From: NIOZ-UU13 sp035528395
GTDB lineage: Bacteria > Planctomycetota > Phycisphaerae > Sedimentisphaerales > Anaerobacaceae
Assembly (NCBI GenBank): GCA_035528395.1
Contig: DATKYR010000176.1
Location: 32,752-96,751 of the forward strand
Length of the DNA: 64,000 bases
Direction: 5' to 3'
The translations under genes and the position numbers were made by a program. Positions 54,647-63,802 of this stretch are shown piece by piece; positions within the stretch are counted from its first letter, which is position 1; each line of letters starts with the position of its first letter. The notes below the pieces were generated by a model. That model made no database searches. It saw nothing but the letters and a program-made list of their open reading frames with translations, and had not been told where the DNA came from.

Positions 54647-55843
54647 TCAATCTGCAAACCCAAAAATTATCCAGTGATCTGGTCTTCCTTGAACCTTTCT
54701 AATATTCAGATTTCCTGTTTTAGTTATTGTTTGGCTGTTTACGGTATATTCTATTTCGCATGGAATCGAAAGACCTCTTGTAAGTGGATTTGAATGCGGC
54801 ACTATCTTGCCTATAGGAACAAAACGCACAAATTTCTGACCATAAAATGCCTGCTTGAGCTGATCTGCTGATATACCCTCCACTAACAGTGCGGCTTTTG
54901 CATAATCCTCATCGATAAGGGCCTGGGAAAACTGGGTCGCAACTTCAACAACTATTTCGTCGTCACTAAGATCACCTTGGGCCAAGCCGATTCCTGTTGT
55001 TTTGTCAATCCGTGTTACATCTGAAGGAGGATTTAGAACGAATATTTCGGGATCAGATTGATTGTAATCGAGATAGTTAGTGCGGCCCAAAAACGTATAG
55101 TCCCCATCCTTTAACCGATATATTTCCAATTGCTGCAAAAGTTTCGTTTCCGAATCCACCTCAAATACCTTCCGAGAGTCATCTTTAACTAAGGTTATGA
55201 TGATAGGCTCATTCTGAGAACGGGGTTCTTGTATTTCAATCTGATTTCTCTCATCATTCTGGGCTTGATAAAGTTGCTCCACTAATAACTTGGGATCAAA
55301 TTCCTTATACGGCATCTTCAATCGAGCCAGCATATTTTCCTCTCTGAGGACTACGATCTTTTTCCTTGCTTTAAACCAGACTTCGGCTTTTCCTTCCTTC
55401 CACACTACGTCTTTTGGCCCATCCGCCGAGTTTAGAAAATTCATGCGCAAATGCAAAAGCTCTTGATTATCATCGAACTGCGCCCAGATATCCTCCACAC
55501 CTTCACCACCTTCACCTGCCTCATATTTTAGATGAATGAAGCGAACACCGCGATTAGCTTCCCTAGTCTGTTCAATTGCATAAGTCATAGGTGTTGTTTT
55601 TGAAAAATATGTCATTGACAATAATACCGCTATCACTATGACTGCTGCTGCGGCAAACTTTGTTATTCTGTTTTTCATGATAATTCTCCTTATTAGCCCG
55701 CTCGTGTGAACAGAAGCGGGGCGTTGTTCATTTTGTTTTGACATTGCGGCTTCGATAGCGGCCATTATCCGCTCATCAGTTGCCGTAGAGGTCGTTGTTC
55801 TTACACTACGAATCGTATCTTCCAATCTTTCTGAGGGCATCAT
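54647..55843 (-). CDS. Putative membrane anti-sigma factor
   Basis: A 398-residue protein whose ATG overlaps the stop of the ECF gene (ATGA), so the two are translationally coupled. The cytosolic N-terminus of about 60 residues is followed by one membrane helix (FAAAAVIVIAVLLSMTYF, residues 63-80) and an exported domain of about 310 residues (VWKEGKAEVWFKARKKIVVL, LLQQLEIYRLKDGDYTFLGR). No zinc-binding HxxxCxxC anti-sigma motif is present. The outer domain resembles LolA/RseB-like beta folds by general pattern only. The role as anti-sigma is inferred from context and topology. Confidence 0.65.
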   Translation of the reverse strand: MMPSERLEDTIRSVRTTTSTATDERIMAAIEAAMSKQNEQRPASVHTSGLIRRIIMKNRITKFAAAAVIVIAVLLSMTYFSKTTPMTYAIEQTREANRGVRFIHLKYEAGEGGEGVEDIWAQFDDNQELLHLRMNFLNSADGPKDVVWKEGKAEVWFKARKKIVVLREENMLARLKMPYKEFDPKLLVEQLYQAQNDERNQIEIQEPRSQNEPIIITLVKDDSRKVFEVDSETKLLQQLEIYRLKDGDYTFLGRTNYLDYNQSDPEIFVLNPPSDVTRIDKTTGIGLAQGDLSDDEIVVEVATQFSQALIDEDYAKAALLVEGISADQLKQAFYGQKFVRFVPIGKIVPHSNPLTRGLSIPCEIEYTVNSQTITKTGNLNIRKVQGRPDHWIIFGFAD

Positions 55844-56421
55844 ATCGCCTCCTTTTGTGTCAGAAGCTGCCGCACTTTTTCCATTCCATACCGGTATCGA
55901 CTTTGCACAGTGTTGATTGATGTACCCAACATCGTGGCAATCTGCGAAAACTTCATATCAGCCTGTAGATGGAGGACGATAACTTCCCGTTGCTCACAAG
56001 GTAATATCTTAAGTGCTCGGATTACTTTCCTCATCTGATCGTCTTGAGCCAGGCTTGTCGGACCCGTTACATCAACCCGTTGCTTTTGCATATTAACTTG
56101 ACAATTTGACTGAACGGCTCTTCTGCGTAGATGATCTCGGGCCCGATTCACCACACAAGTGAGCAGATACCCTTTAAGATTGCTTTGGATTTTGCATCCA
56201 TCTGATGCCAGTGAAACAAAGACATCCTGCAGACAATCTTCAGCTGTGTTGATGTCATAGATCAGCGACCGGGCGATAGTGAGTAGATCATCCTTGTACT
56301 TCAGATAGATCTCCTGTAATGCAGCAGTTTCACCACGAAGCAAAGCCTTCAAAAGTTGTTGATCTTCTGACATAAGTGTACTTCCCAAAAGCTTCTGGTT
56401 ACTAGCCTCATCTGTCATCAA
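55840..56421 (-). CDS. ECF RNA polymerase sigma factor
   Basis: A 193-residue sigma factor with regions 2 and 4 only. Region 2 shows LQEIYLKYKDDLLTIARSLI, AEDCLQDVFVSLASDG and LKGYLLTCVVNRARDHLRRR. Region 4 shows LPCEQREVIVLHLQADMKFS and IATMLGTSINTVQSRYRYGM. An in-frame ATG at 56373 (MSEDQQLLK) is an alternative start. The coupled downstream gene probably encodes its membrane regulator. No promoter was identified with confidence. Confidence 0.92.
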   Translation of the reverse strand: MMTDEASNQKLLGSTLMSEDQQLLKALLRGETAALQEIYLKYKDDLLTIARSLIYDINTAEDCLQDVFVSLASDGCKIQSNLKGYLLTCVVNRARDHLRRRAVQSNCQVNMQKQRVDVTGPTSLAQDDQMRKVIRALKILPCEQREVIVLHLQADMKFSQIATMLGTSINTVQSRYRYGMEKVRQLLTQKEAI

Positions 56422-56729
56422 TCACCCATATGACGGAACACGTGTCGATTTTAGTCTAAAAATCTTGAAATTTATAATATAAAAGTCATCGTGGACCATT
56501 GTGCCGATGATCTCAGAATACCCTAAGCACATCCCGATGTATTAGTATCTTGTTGTACGTAATTTAAGTACTAACGGTTTTTCTTTTAGCCATATTCCAA
56601 GCTTTTTAAGTATCCAGCATAAGACCATCTCTTGGTTCAGTAAATTTCCGTTGTGGTCTTGTGACCTTGCTGAAACTCGTAGGTACAATATTACTACCAT
56701 GTCCGGGTGTTCACGGTAGTACCGCTTAA
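56422..56729. other. Upstream region of the ECF operon
   Basis: The segment is non-coding and AT-rich near 56460-56490 (TTTATAATATAAAAG on the plus strand, a possible -10 region for the ECF gene). No gene is supported. Confidence 0.35.
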
Positions 56730-56955
56730 GTCACCTCTTCCAAGAGCTGAAAAACACTCAGTTTTCCAGGTGACATCTTGTCACCATTTTGTCACTACAA
56801 ATGTTGATTTTGCCTATATCAAGTCCGAATAAATGTCGATTTTTTGCAAAAATACAGATATTTATTGAAATTTTTAGTGTAACATCGGATTAACCTTCCT
56901 GACATATGTCAGTATTAAGTATCCGGATGAAATGAAATGTATCAATCATGCAATT
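56730..56955 (+). repeat. Repeat family copy 3 with a palindromic insertion
   Basis: GTCACCTCTTCCAAGAGCTG opens the copy and AGGTGAC (56769-56775) closes its hairpin. The blocks TATATCAAGTCCGAATAAATG, ATCGGATTAA and AAGTATCCGGATGAAATGAAA match copy 2. Between ATCGGATTAA and AAGTATCC lies an extra 25 bp containing the palindrome CTGACATATGTCAG (56899-56912), flanked by TTAA. Confidence 0.78.
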
Positions 56956-57259
56956 CTGTTAGGGATAGGCTCTGTTGATTACGAAAGCTACAGGCTGAGT
57001 TAAACTTTGGGACCGGTTCCAGTATCCACGCAAATATGTTGCTCTTGTTGTGTTTATTGCGACGTGGTATGCTGAACCCGTCGGAAAGTCAGTGAAATTG
57101 AGATGAAATCTTGGTACTATAGTACTTGAAGTGTGCAGGAGTGTTTTAGTGGAGTATAAATGGAAAATCCCGGATAAGTACACGGCTTTGGCATCCTCGG
57201 CCTGAGGGATTGAACTGCTGGCAGATTAGCCAAGCCCAACATAGAGAGTAAGACGATTA
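56956..57259. other. Spacer before the DUF6057 gene
   Basis: No gene, promoter or terminator could be supported in these 304 nt. Short open frames here have no recognisable content. Confidence 0.35.
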
Positions 57260-59161
57260 ATGAGAGCAAGGAATGTAACTCAGAAGCTCGACACCTGGCG
57301 CCGACTGACGCTGCCTCGCGAGCTGGTGTTCTTTGTGTTCTTCTACCTATACTTCGCACTCGAGATTGACGTGCGTTTGCTCTATCATTGCGGTGGTTTG
57401 ATCGACAACTTCCCGGCCTTCTACCGGGGTTGGGATTTCTTCAGAGGTTTCCTGACATATCCCGGCGGGATTGTTGAGTATCTCTCTGATCTTCTTGTCC
57501 AGTCTTTTTATTATTCTTGGCTCGGCGCGATCGTTGTGACGGGTCAGGCATGGGCGATCTGTCTGTGTACCGACTATGCCATCAGGAGCTTTGGCATCCC
57601 TCGATGGCGCGGCCTTCGATTCCTCGGCCCTCTCCTGCTGCTTGCTATCTACTCTCAATACACATTTCATTTTCCGACAACGATGGGATTGCTCGTGGCC
57701 CTGATTAGCTTCTGTCTCTATTTGAGGTTCACGCCCAACGGCATTACCGGCACTATTCTCTTATTCCTTATCCTCTCCACTGTCCTGTACATCGCAGCGG
57801 GAGGCCCAGTTCTTCTATTTGTCGTCCTCTGCGGACTCTATGAGGTGCTCCTGAGAGACCAGAAGATCCTTGGCCTGGCCCAGCTCGCATCGGGTGCAGC
57901 TATGCCCTACTTTCTTGGGATTATTGCCTACGGAGCCAGATTTCACGATGCATATTTCCAGTTGTTACCGTTTTCCTGGAGACTCCTGAGCCGTCAATCG
58001 GGTCGGACCATGCTGAGTGCGGTGTACGTGCTTTATTTGTTTCTGCCTCTGGTCACCATGGTTCAAGGGGGCTGGCGTCTTTTCTTAAGAAAACGAGATA
58101 GGCTTGTATCATCAAAGGCCCGGAGCGGCAATCCAGCCATGCGTTCCAGAGGGCGAGGTGGGATTCGAGGCGCTGTCAACAATGTCCTCAGGGACAGAAG
58201 CGGCGATGTTTTCTCGTTGAGCTTTCAGACGCTGGCACTTGCCGGCATTACGGTAGTCATCTTGCTGCTCTATCGTGATCCTGAATTGAGAAAGACCTTG
58301 TGGGTTGATTATTTTTCTCGCCATCGGATGTGGACCGAGGTCATAGAGATCGGTCGCCGCAACCCATATCACTATCTCGTATGTCACGCCGTCAACCGTG
58401 CGCTGTATCAGACGGGAAGACTTGGCGACGAGATGTTCTGCTTTCCACAGCATCCTACCTCATTGTTTCTGACCCGCAAGGGCATGAAAACGGAGTGGCA
58501 GAAATTCGATACGTGTATGGACCTCGGTCTCGTTAATCAGGCCGAGAACGCTTTGAGCATATCCGTCGAGATATTTGGCGAGCGTCCCCTCCTGCTTCAG
58601 CGTCTCGCCGTGGTCAATATGGTCAAGGGCAATGTCGGCGCAGCCCGCGTTTTTGTCAGGGCACTGGAGAAAGTCCCATTCTGGTCATCCGTTGCCCGTG
58701 GCTATATGGCCCGGCTTGAGAGTGATCCGGATTTATCCGAGGACAGCGAGATTCAGCCACTGCGAAAAGTGATGCTTCACACCGATTATGTGGGGGAGGC
58801 GGACACGTTGACCTTCCTCTTGACAGAGAATCCCAAGAATCGGATGGCCTATATGTACGGCATGGCCTGGCTGCTGCTGTCAAAGAACCTGGACGGTTTC
58901 GTCCAGAAGTTCAACACGTATCATCATCGGAACTTCTCGACGATTCCACGGCACTTCCAGGAGGCGCTGCTTCTGTCCAGGTTCCTCAAGAAGCAGCCGA
59001 CCGATGTGCCAGGCCAAGTGATCGACGAGCAAACGAAAACACAATTTTCTGAGTTCTCCCGGGCAATGCAGCAACATGGTAAGAGCGTGAACACAGCCCG
59101 GGCGGCACTCAAAGAAAGGTTCGGCAATACATATTTCTACTACTACTTCCTTGGCGGTTAG
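57260..59161 (+). CDS. DUF6057-like polytopic membrane protein
   Basis: A 633-residue protein from ATG 57260. The N-terminal half has about eight to ten membrane helices (VFFVFFYLYFALEIDVRLLY, LGPLLLLAIYSQYTF, ILLFLILSTVLYIAAGG, LYLFLPLVTMVQGGW), and a further helix lies near residue 325-345 (FQTLALAGITVVILLLY). The C-terminal half is soluble and helical, TPR-like (RPLLLQRLAVVNMVKGNVGA, LLSRFLKKQPTDV). The family match to DUF6057 is by overall architecture and pairing with a propeller protein, seen in Bacteroidetes and planctomycetes. Function unknown. It stops 10 nt before the next gene, so the two form an operon. Confidence 0.7.
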   Translation: MRARNVTQKLDTWRRLTLPRELVFFVFFYLYFALEIDVRLLYHCGGLIDNFPAFYRGWDFFRGFLTYPGGIVEYLSDLLVQSFYYSWLGAIVVTGQAWAICLCTDYAIRSFGIPRWRGLRFLGPLLLLAIYSQYTFHFPTTMGLLVALISFCLYLRFTPNGITGTILLFLILSTVLYIAAGGPVLLFVVLCGLYEVLLRDQKILGLAQLASGAAMPYFLGIIAYGARFHDAYFQLLPFSWRLLSRQSGRTMLSAVYVLYLFLPLVTMVQGGWRLFLRKRDRLVSSKARSGNPAMRSRGRGGIRGAVNNVLRDRSGDVFSLSFQTLALAGITVVILLLYRDPELRKTLWVDYFSRHRMWTEVIEIGRRNPYHYLVCHAVNRALYQTGRLGDEMFCFPQHPTSLFLTRKGMKTEWQKFDTCMDLGLVNQAENALSISVEIFGERPLLLQRLAVVNMVKGNVGAARVFVRALEKVPFWSSVARGYMARLESDPDLSEDSEIQPLRKVMLHTDYVGEADTLTFLLTENPKNRMAYMYGMAWLLLSKNLDGFVQKFNTYHHRNFSTIPRHFQEALLLSRFLKKQPTDVPGQVIDEQTKTQFSEFSRAMQQHGKSVNTARAALKERFGNTYFYYYFLGG

Positions 59162-59171
59162 GGGACTCCTT

Positions 59172-60758
59172 ATGCGGAAACGTTTTTTAGTCGGCTTGTT
59201 CGCACTCGTACTGGCATCCGGTTTATTCGCCTACGCCGTCTTCGTTTGTCCATCGGAAACATGGGAGCCGATCCAGGAGTTTGAGCGAGTGGATCGCGAA
59301 GCTCGAATATTCCCCGATTATAGCGGAACGGCCATCCCGCCGAACATCGCTCCTTTGAATTTTCTTATCCAGGAGCCCGGTGTCGCCTTCTGTGCCAGGA
59401 TATCCTCCCAGCAGGGCGAGGCAATTGAAGTCTTCAGCCGCGATGGCGTCATTGAAATCCCTCAGCGTTTTTGGCGTGATCTGCTCGAAAACAACAAGGG
59501 GCGGAATCTGCACTTTGACATATTCGTCAAGAACGAGAAGGACCAATGGAATCGCTTCCGGTCTGCGACCAGTCTCATCGCCGAGAAGGACATCGATGGT
59601 TACGCCGTGTACCGGAAGATGTACCCTACACACCTGCGAGTGAGAGGACAAATGGGTATCTACTGTCGTGATCTGAGCAACTTTGAGGAATCCGTAATAC
59701 TCAGCGGCATGAGCTACGAGAATGGGTGCCTGAACTGTCATTCCTTCCCCCGGAACCGCAGCGACAAAATGCTGCTCGGCGTCCGATCGGCGAAATACGG
59801 CGTCGGAACCCTTCTGGTTGAAGATGGCTTCGTCCGCGAACTTGGCACCAAGTTCGGCTATACGTCATGGCATCCCAGTGGCCTCATGGCCGTGTATGCT
59901 GTGAATAACTTACCCATGTTTTACCACTCGGCCCGAAACGAAACGCGCGATACGGTCAACATGGATTCCCTGCTGGCCTATTACCTCTGCGAGGAGCAAC
60001 GAGTCGGCGTTGAGCCTAAGCTGGCTCAGAAAGACCGTCTGGAGAATTGGCCCGCGTGGTCGGGAGACGGCAAATACCTTTATTTCTGTAGCGCCCCGAA
60101 GCTATGGCCCCAAAACACAGGCAACCCGCCGGAACAGTACGATCAAGTTAAGTATGACCTTGTGCGCATAGCCTACGATCTCGAGACTCATACCTGGGGC
60201 GAAATTGAGACGGTGCTTTCGGCCCGCCAGACCGGCAAGAGCATCGGCATGCCGCGATGCAGTCCGGACGGCCGCTGGCTGTCCTTCTGTATGTTCGACT
60301 ATGGTTATTTCCCCAGTTGGAAAGAAGAGAGCGACCTATATTTGATAGACCTGCACGCCATGGAACAGAGCGAGGAATTCACGTACCGGCGTCTTGAAAT
60401 AAACAGCGCCAAGAGTGAATCATGGCAGTCGTGGTCGAGCAACAGCCGGTGGATTATTTTTAGCAGCAAGCGCCTTCACGGCGTCTTCACCCGGCTGTTC
60501 ATCAGCTACGTTGATTCCTCCGGTAAAGCACACAAGCCTTTCGTTCTGCCGCAAAAGGATCCTTGCTTCTACGAATCCTGCCTTCGGACATTCAACACTG
60601 CTGAACTCGTCACTACCCCTCCGCGGCTGACAGGTGAGGCACTGGCCAAAATCTTCCGCGAACATCATGAAGTGCCGGTCTCGATGCCTATTACTATGGC
60701 CACGCCGGGTGCCCCCCAGACTTCTCCGGCATCCGCGTGGGAAGGTCAGCGGGAGTAG
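59172..60758 (+). CDS. TolB/PD40-like propeller protein with a CxxCH heme motif
   Basis: A 528-residue protein from ATG 59172, with an N-terminal signal or anchor (MRKRFLVGLFALVLASGLFA). A CLNCH motif near residues 186-190 (SYENGCLNCHSFPRN) is a possible covalent heme c site. PD40-like propeller strands follow: GYTSWHPSGLMAVYAVN, WPAWSGDGKYLYFCSAP, MPRCSPDGRWLSFCMFD and SWSSNSRWIIFSSKR. The C-terminus carries a Pro/Ala/Ser-rich tail. It is coupled to the DUF6057 gene. The motif suggests an exported redox or sensing role, but only one CxxCH exists and the axial ligand is not evident. Confidence 0.78.
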   Translation: MRKRFLVGLFALVLASGLFAYAVFVCPSETWEPIQEFERVDREARIFPDYSGTAIPPNIAPLNFLIQEPGVAFCARISSQQGEAIEVFSRDGVIEIPQRFWRDLLENNKGRNLHFDIFVKNEKDQWNRFRSATSLIAEKDIDGYAVYRKMYPTHLRVRGQMGIYCRDLSNFEESVILSGMSYENGCLNCHSFPRNRSDKMLLGVRSAKYGVGTLLVEDGFVRELGTKFGYTSWHPSGLMAVYAVNNLPMFYHSARNETRDTVNMDSLLAYYLCEEQRVGVEPKLAQKDRLENWPAWSGDGKYLYFCSAPKLWPQNTGNPPEQYDQVKYDLVRIAYDLETHTWGEIETVLSARQTGKSIGMPRCSPDGRWLSFCMFDYGYFPSWKEESDLYLIDLHAMEQSEEFTYRRLEINSAKSESWQSWSSNSRWIIFSSKRLHGVFTRLFISYVDSSGKAHKPFVLPQKDPCFYESCLRTFNTAELVTTPPRLTGEALAKIFREHHEVPVSMPITMATPGAPQTSPASAWEGQRE

Positions 60759-61065
60759 TCTCCGCCGGATCATCTTCCCGTACTCTCACGTACTATCTCA
60801 CGTCGCATCGAGAGATGGCCCAGAAGGCCAGTCCAGCGAGTATCGGCCAAATATAATGCTATCTTATCTTAACTTGAAGAACGGTGTATTTTGTCATATT
60901 AGTTTTAAATTCCCTAAAACCCTGCTTCAGAGTACCCTTTGGCTTTAGTTTGGCCATTGTAGAACGCTCAACCTCTATAAAAATGTTGGATTAAGAAAAA
61001 ATCCAGAGCCAGTCTGAGTTTTTTAGCGGCTTACCTGGGGTTCGTTTGCGATGCATTGAACAAAA
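60759..61065. other. Convergent spacer after the propeller operon
   Basis: No gene is seen. The right end is occupied by the terminator of the minus-strand gene at 61148. No clear plus-strand terminator follows 60758. Confidence 0.4.
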
Positions 61066-61099
61066 GGGGCCTATACCGAAACAAATCAGTATAAGCCCC
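61066..61099 (-). terminator. Terminator of the second modular secreted-protein gene
   Basis: GGGGCCTATACCGA and TCAGTATAAGCCCC form a stem with one mismatch, followed on the minus strand by TTTTG. It is nearly identical to the hairpin at 51556-51589 and is placed similarly after the paralogous gene. Confidence 0.78.
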
Positions 61100-61147
61100 G
61101 AATTTACAAATCTACTACACAGTTGTACTTAACAGTCAAATCCAGGT

Positions 61148-63295
61148 CTAAGGTGCCGGTGCATAGAGACGAATATCATCGAAGAACACCGAACCTGTAC
61201 CGCCGGCTACAGGATTGGTCCTGTTACCAAAGCCAAGAGTAATCGTATTGACGTTGGTAAGGTTAATACCGAATGCCTGCAGGTCGATATTCCATTGGGT
61301 CCAGGTGGCTGTCTGTGCTGCATTAGGATTATCGTGATTGACCACCGCACTGCCATTAAGAGCAACATATAACGTCTCAGCAGAGTTAGCTGCACTGCCT
61401 CTGAACCAAATCGTTAATGTGGTGACACCTTTCTCGGTCCAGTCACGCGGGTAAGTCAACGTCAAAGTTGCCTCAGAGTACCCAACACTATTGTCGTAGT
61501 AAATTGGCAGCGACTGGTTGCCTCCGTGAACGATAGTTTGCTCTGCAAAAGGAGGAGTGTCAGAACCAACTAAAGAACCGTTTGTCGGGTCGTCATATCC
61601 GTCTATCCACACGTTAAATATCCTGTTGCTATCGGGGTCGGCGGGATCAAGGTCATTGTAAGATTCAAAATCGTCCACGACAAGGAAGTTGGCTGTCGTA
61701 AAGCTCCAGAGGATGCCTGTCCACGGACTATCTGGATTGGCGTTATTGACCTCATCAATACGCCAGTAGTAAGTAGTATCCCATTCAAGTTGTCCGGGGT
61801 CATAGCTCTCGGAACCGAGGTTCCCGCTGCCTTTATATTCAGGGGAGCTTGTATCAGCGTTTTTGACTGCATCTGAATCAGTGCCAAAGTAAACTTCATG
61901 TGAAGCACCAAAAACTCCCGGTGACCAGGTAAGAATCGAGGTCTGCTTTACATCCCCAGCACCATTAGCTGGGTCCAGGCTCGCGACGGCGCCCTCAGTA
62001 GTAAAGCTCCAGACATTGCCTTTATGTGTAGTGACGGCATCAAATTCATCGACACGCCAGTAATAAGTCTTAGCCTGTTCAAGCGGGCCGGGGTTATAGG
62101 TTGTAATTCCCTGAGGCGGACCTCCGGTGGCATTATTGACTTCGTCAAAGTTGTCGCCGAAATACACGGTGTGCAGTTTCCCACGGAAACCCTGTGTCCA
62201 GCTAAGCTCTGCGTCCAGCTCTACAGACTCTCCCCCATCAGCCGGGTCGGGTGTATAGGCGGTCTTGGGAGGAATACCAAAGCTCCAGACAGGGCCCTCC
62301 CACGGGCTGTTTGGCTCGGCTTCATTCACTTCCACGATCTTCCAGTAGTATGTCGTGCCCGGAACAAGGCCGTCCGGATAAGGGAATCCGGGAAAGCCCA
62401 CCACTAAATTCGTCGAGCCCTGGTTGCCTTGGAACGCAGCCTCGGCAGTTGTGTCCACATCATCGAAATTGTCGCTGAAATATACATCATGTGAAACAGC
62501 AAAATCACCTGCAAACCACGACATACTAATCCATGTGTCCTCATGCAAAGCACCGTCCTTCGGATTCGGGCCTCTGGGGTAAGGATTACCACCGAGGCCG
62601 TATTCTGCCAAACGCATAAGGTCATCGACGTTGGGTATGCCTCCTGTGTCCCGTATCCGAACAAATCCTCCGTATATGTCGCCCGGTACGTAGTGTTTGA
62701 CCCACGCCGCTGCGGCTCCGCTGTCATCTGTAGCCAGAACAATATCAACATTGTCAGGGCTCGTCGGCCGCTGCGATCCCCACGTTTCGGTCAGCCCCCA
62801 CTCGGCTCCCTCATCGGTGATAGTCACTGTGTTGTAGCTGTCCCACGTTGCGCTGGCAGCATTGAATCCCAATATGCCGGTTGCTCCACTCGCACCCCAG
62901 TTGGTCATGCCACCACCCTGGTTCCCCTGGTTCCAGAAAGGAATATCCGCGTAGAACACGATCTTGCCACCTGCATCCAGATATTTTCGAAGCGTGCAAT
63001 CTGCCGTATTCGTTTCTACAACCGTGTCTGGCACGATGTCCGGGCAAATCACGACAACGCTGGAGACGCCGTCGGCGATGCGCGCATCCATCCACGTCTT
63101 GAGCTGAGCGGCGTCGAGAATCTCGTAGCCGGCAGTCTCAAGAGCATCTCGCACATCCGTCGGTGCAGGCTCCCCAGCCCAATTCGTTGGATAATCTCCA
63201 TCCCAGTAGGCAGCGAGGTACGCCCCCCGTGCTTGTCCCTGGGCCAGCCCTATCACTAATACAAAGAGCAGTGCATAAATAATTTGTTTAGCCAT
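61148..63295 (-). CDS. Secreted modular protein: ThuA/GATase-like domain, three Fn3-like units, binding-like tail
   Basis: A 715-residue protein from ATG 63295 with GGAGG 7 nt upstream and a signal peptide (MAKQIIYALLFVLVIGLAQG). Residues 25-240 form an alpha/beta domain resembling ThuA or glutamine-amidotransferase-like folds (VRDALETAGYEILDAAQLKT, VVVICPDIVPDTVV, GGKIVFYADIPFWNQG). Three Fn3-like units and the tail (DDFESYNDLDPADPDSNRIF to FFDDIRLYAPAP) then match the gene at 51644 closely. The catalytic Cys of true amidotransferases was not identified, so a binding role is as likely as an enzymatic one. Confidence 0.8.
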   Translation of the reverse strand: MAKQIIYALLFVLVIGLAQGQARGAYLAAYWDGDYPTNWAGEPAPTDVRDALETAGYEILDAAQLKTWMDARIADGVSSVVVICPDIVPDTVVETNTADCTLRKYLDAGGKIVFYADIPFWNQGNQGGGMTNWGASGATGILGFNAASATWDSYNTVTITDEGAEWGLTETWGSQRPTSPDNVDIVLATDDSGAAAAWVKHYVPGDIYGGFVRIRDTGGIPNVDDLMRLAEYGLGGNPYPRGPNPKDGALHEDTWISMSWFAGDFAVSHDVYFSDNFDDVDTTAEAAFQGNQGSTNLVVGFPGFPYPDGLVPGTTYYWKIVEVNEAEPNSPWEGPVWSFGIPPKTAYTPDPADGGESVELDAELSWTQGFRGKLHTVYFGDNFDEVNNATGGPPQGITTYNPGPLEQAKTYYWRVDEFDAVTTHKGNVWSFTTEGAVASLDPANGAGDVKQTSILTWSPGVFGASHEVYFGTDSDAVKNADTSSPEYKGSGNLGSESYDPGQLEWDTTYYWRIDEVNNANPDSPWTGILWSFTTANFLVVDDFESYNDLDPADPDSNRIFNVWIDGYDDPTNGSLVGSDTPPFAEQTIVHGGNQSLPIYYDNSVGYSEATLTLTYPRDWTEKGVTTLTIWFRGSAANSAETLYVALNGSAVVNHDNPNAAQTATWTQWNIDLQAFGINLTNVNTITLGFGNRTNPVAGGTGSVFFDDIRLYAPAP

Positions 63296-63571
63296 AATAG
63301 TCCTCCTAAAAAAAAGTTAAAAAATACCTTTCTTTGGCCACACACCAAAATCCCGACATCTCGGGGATGTTTTCAATGCATGAACTGTTAAATGATGATA
63401 AGTATGAGTTTGAAGTTGCCAGGCACAAAGTAAGGTTCTTACTTAAAACTATGCCTCCGGCGCAATACATAATTACTCCTCCTCTATATGGACAAATAAA
63501 AAACTCGTCTCCTAAGAGACAAAAATCACTCTATCTGTCTCCACAGACATAAGCTTCACCGAATATACTAT
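63296..63571. other. Upstream region of the second modular gene
   Basis: The region is non-coding as far as I can judge, with blocks shared with 53636-53905. GTCTCCTAAGAGAC near 63508 is a small hairpin. An open plus-strand frame at 63334-63552 has no recognisable content. Confidence 0.4.
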
Positions 63572-63802
63572 CTATATCAAATTATATACCTTCCCGTCAA
63601 GGAAAATCCCTTGATAATACTGGTAAGCACACTTCTTGAGGTCCTTATGGCACACCATATATTTGCTATGAGAACACCAGATCGTAAGAAGCTTTTGGAC
63701 CAGCTCCACCAGCAAATCATAGCGGATGGGCCGCGCCCTAAGCACTCCCAAAATGACCCCATTTTCTTGAGCTAAAAATGGCAGAATTCTTCGAAAAGTC
63801 AC
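63572..63802 (-). CDS. 76-residue hypothetical protein linked to the repeat family
   Basis: An intact minus-strand frame that starts at GTG 63802 inside the GTCAC edge of repeat copy 4. It contains ENGVILGVLRARPIRYDLLV and YYQGIFLDGKVYNLI and has a diverged, frameshifted relative at 53906-54133. Many third-position differences between the two copies suggest past protein-level selection. I recognise no family. It could be the end of a mobile-element protein or a small cassette gene. Confidence 0.45.
   Translation of the reverse strand: MTFRRILPFLAQENGVILGVLRARPIRYDLLVELVQKLLTIWCSHSKYMVCHKDLKKCAYQYYQGIFLDGKVYNLI

Noticed and set aside
62543..63259. A 238-codon plus-strand open frame
   Set aside because: It is antisense to the ThuA-like head of the second modular protein and shows no protein-like features.
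63334..63552. A 72-codon plus-strand gene
   Set aside because: It has no recognisable domain or ribosome-binding site and lies in the divergent upstream region of the modular gene.
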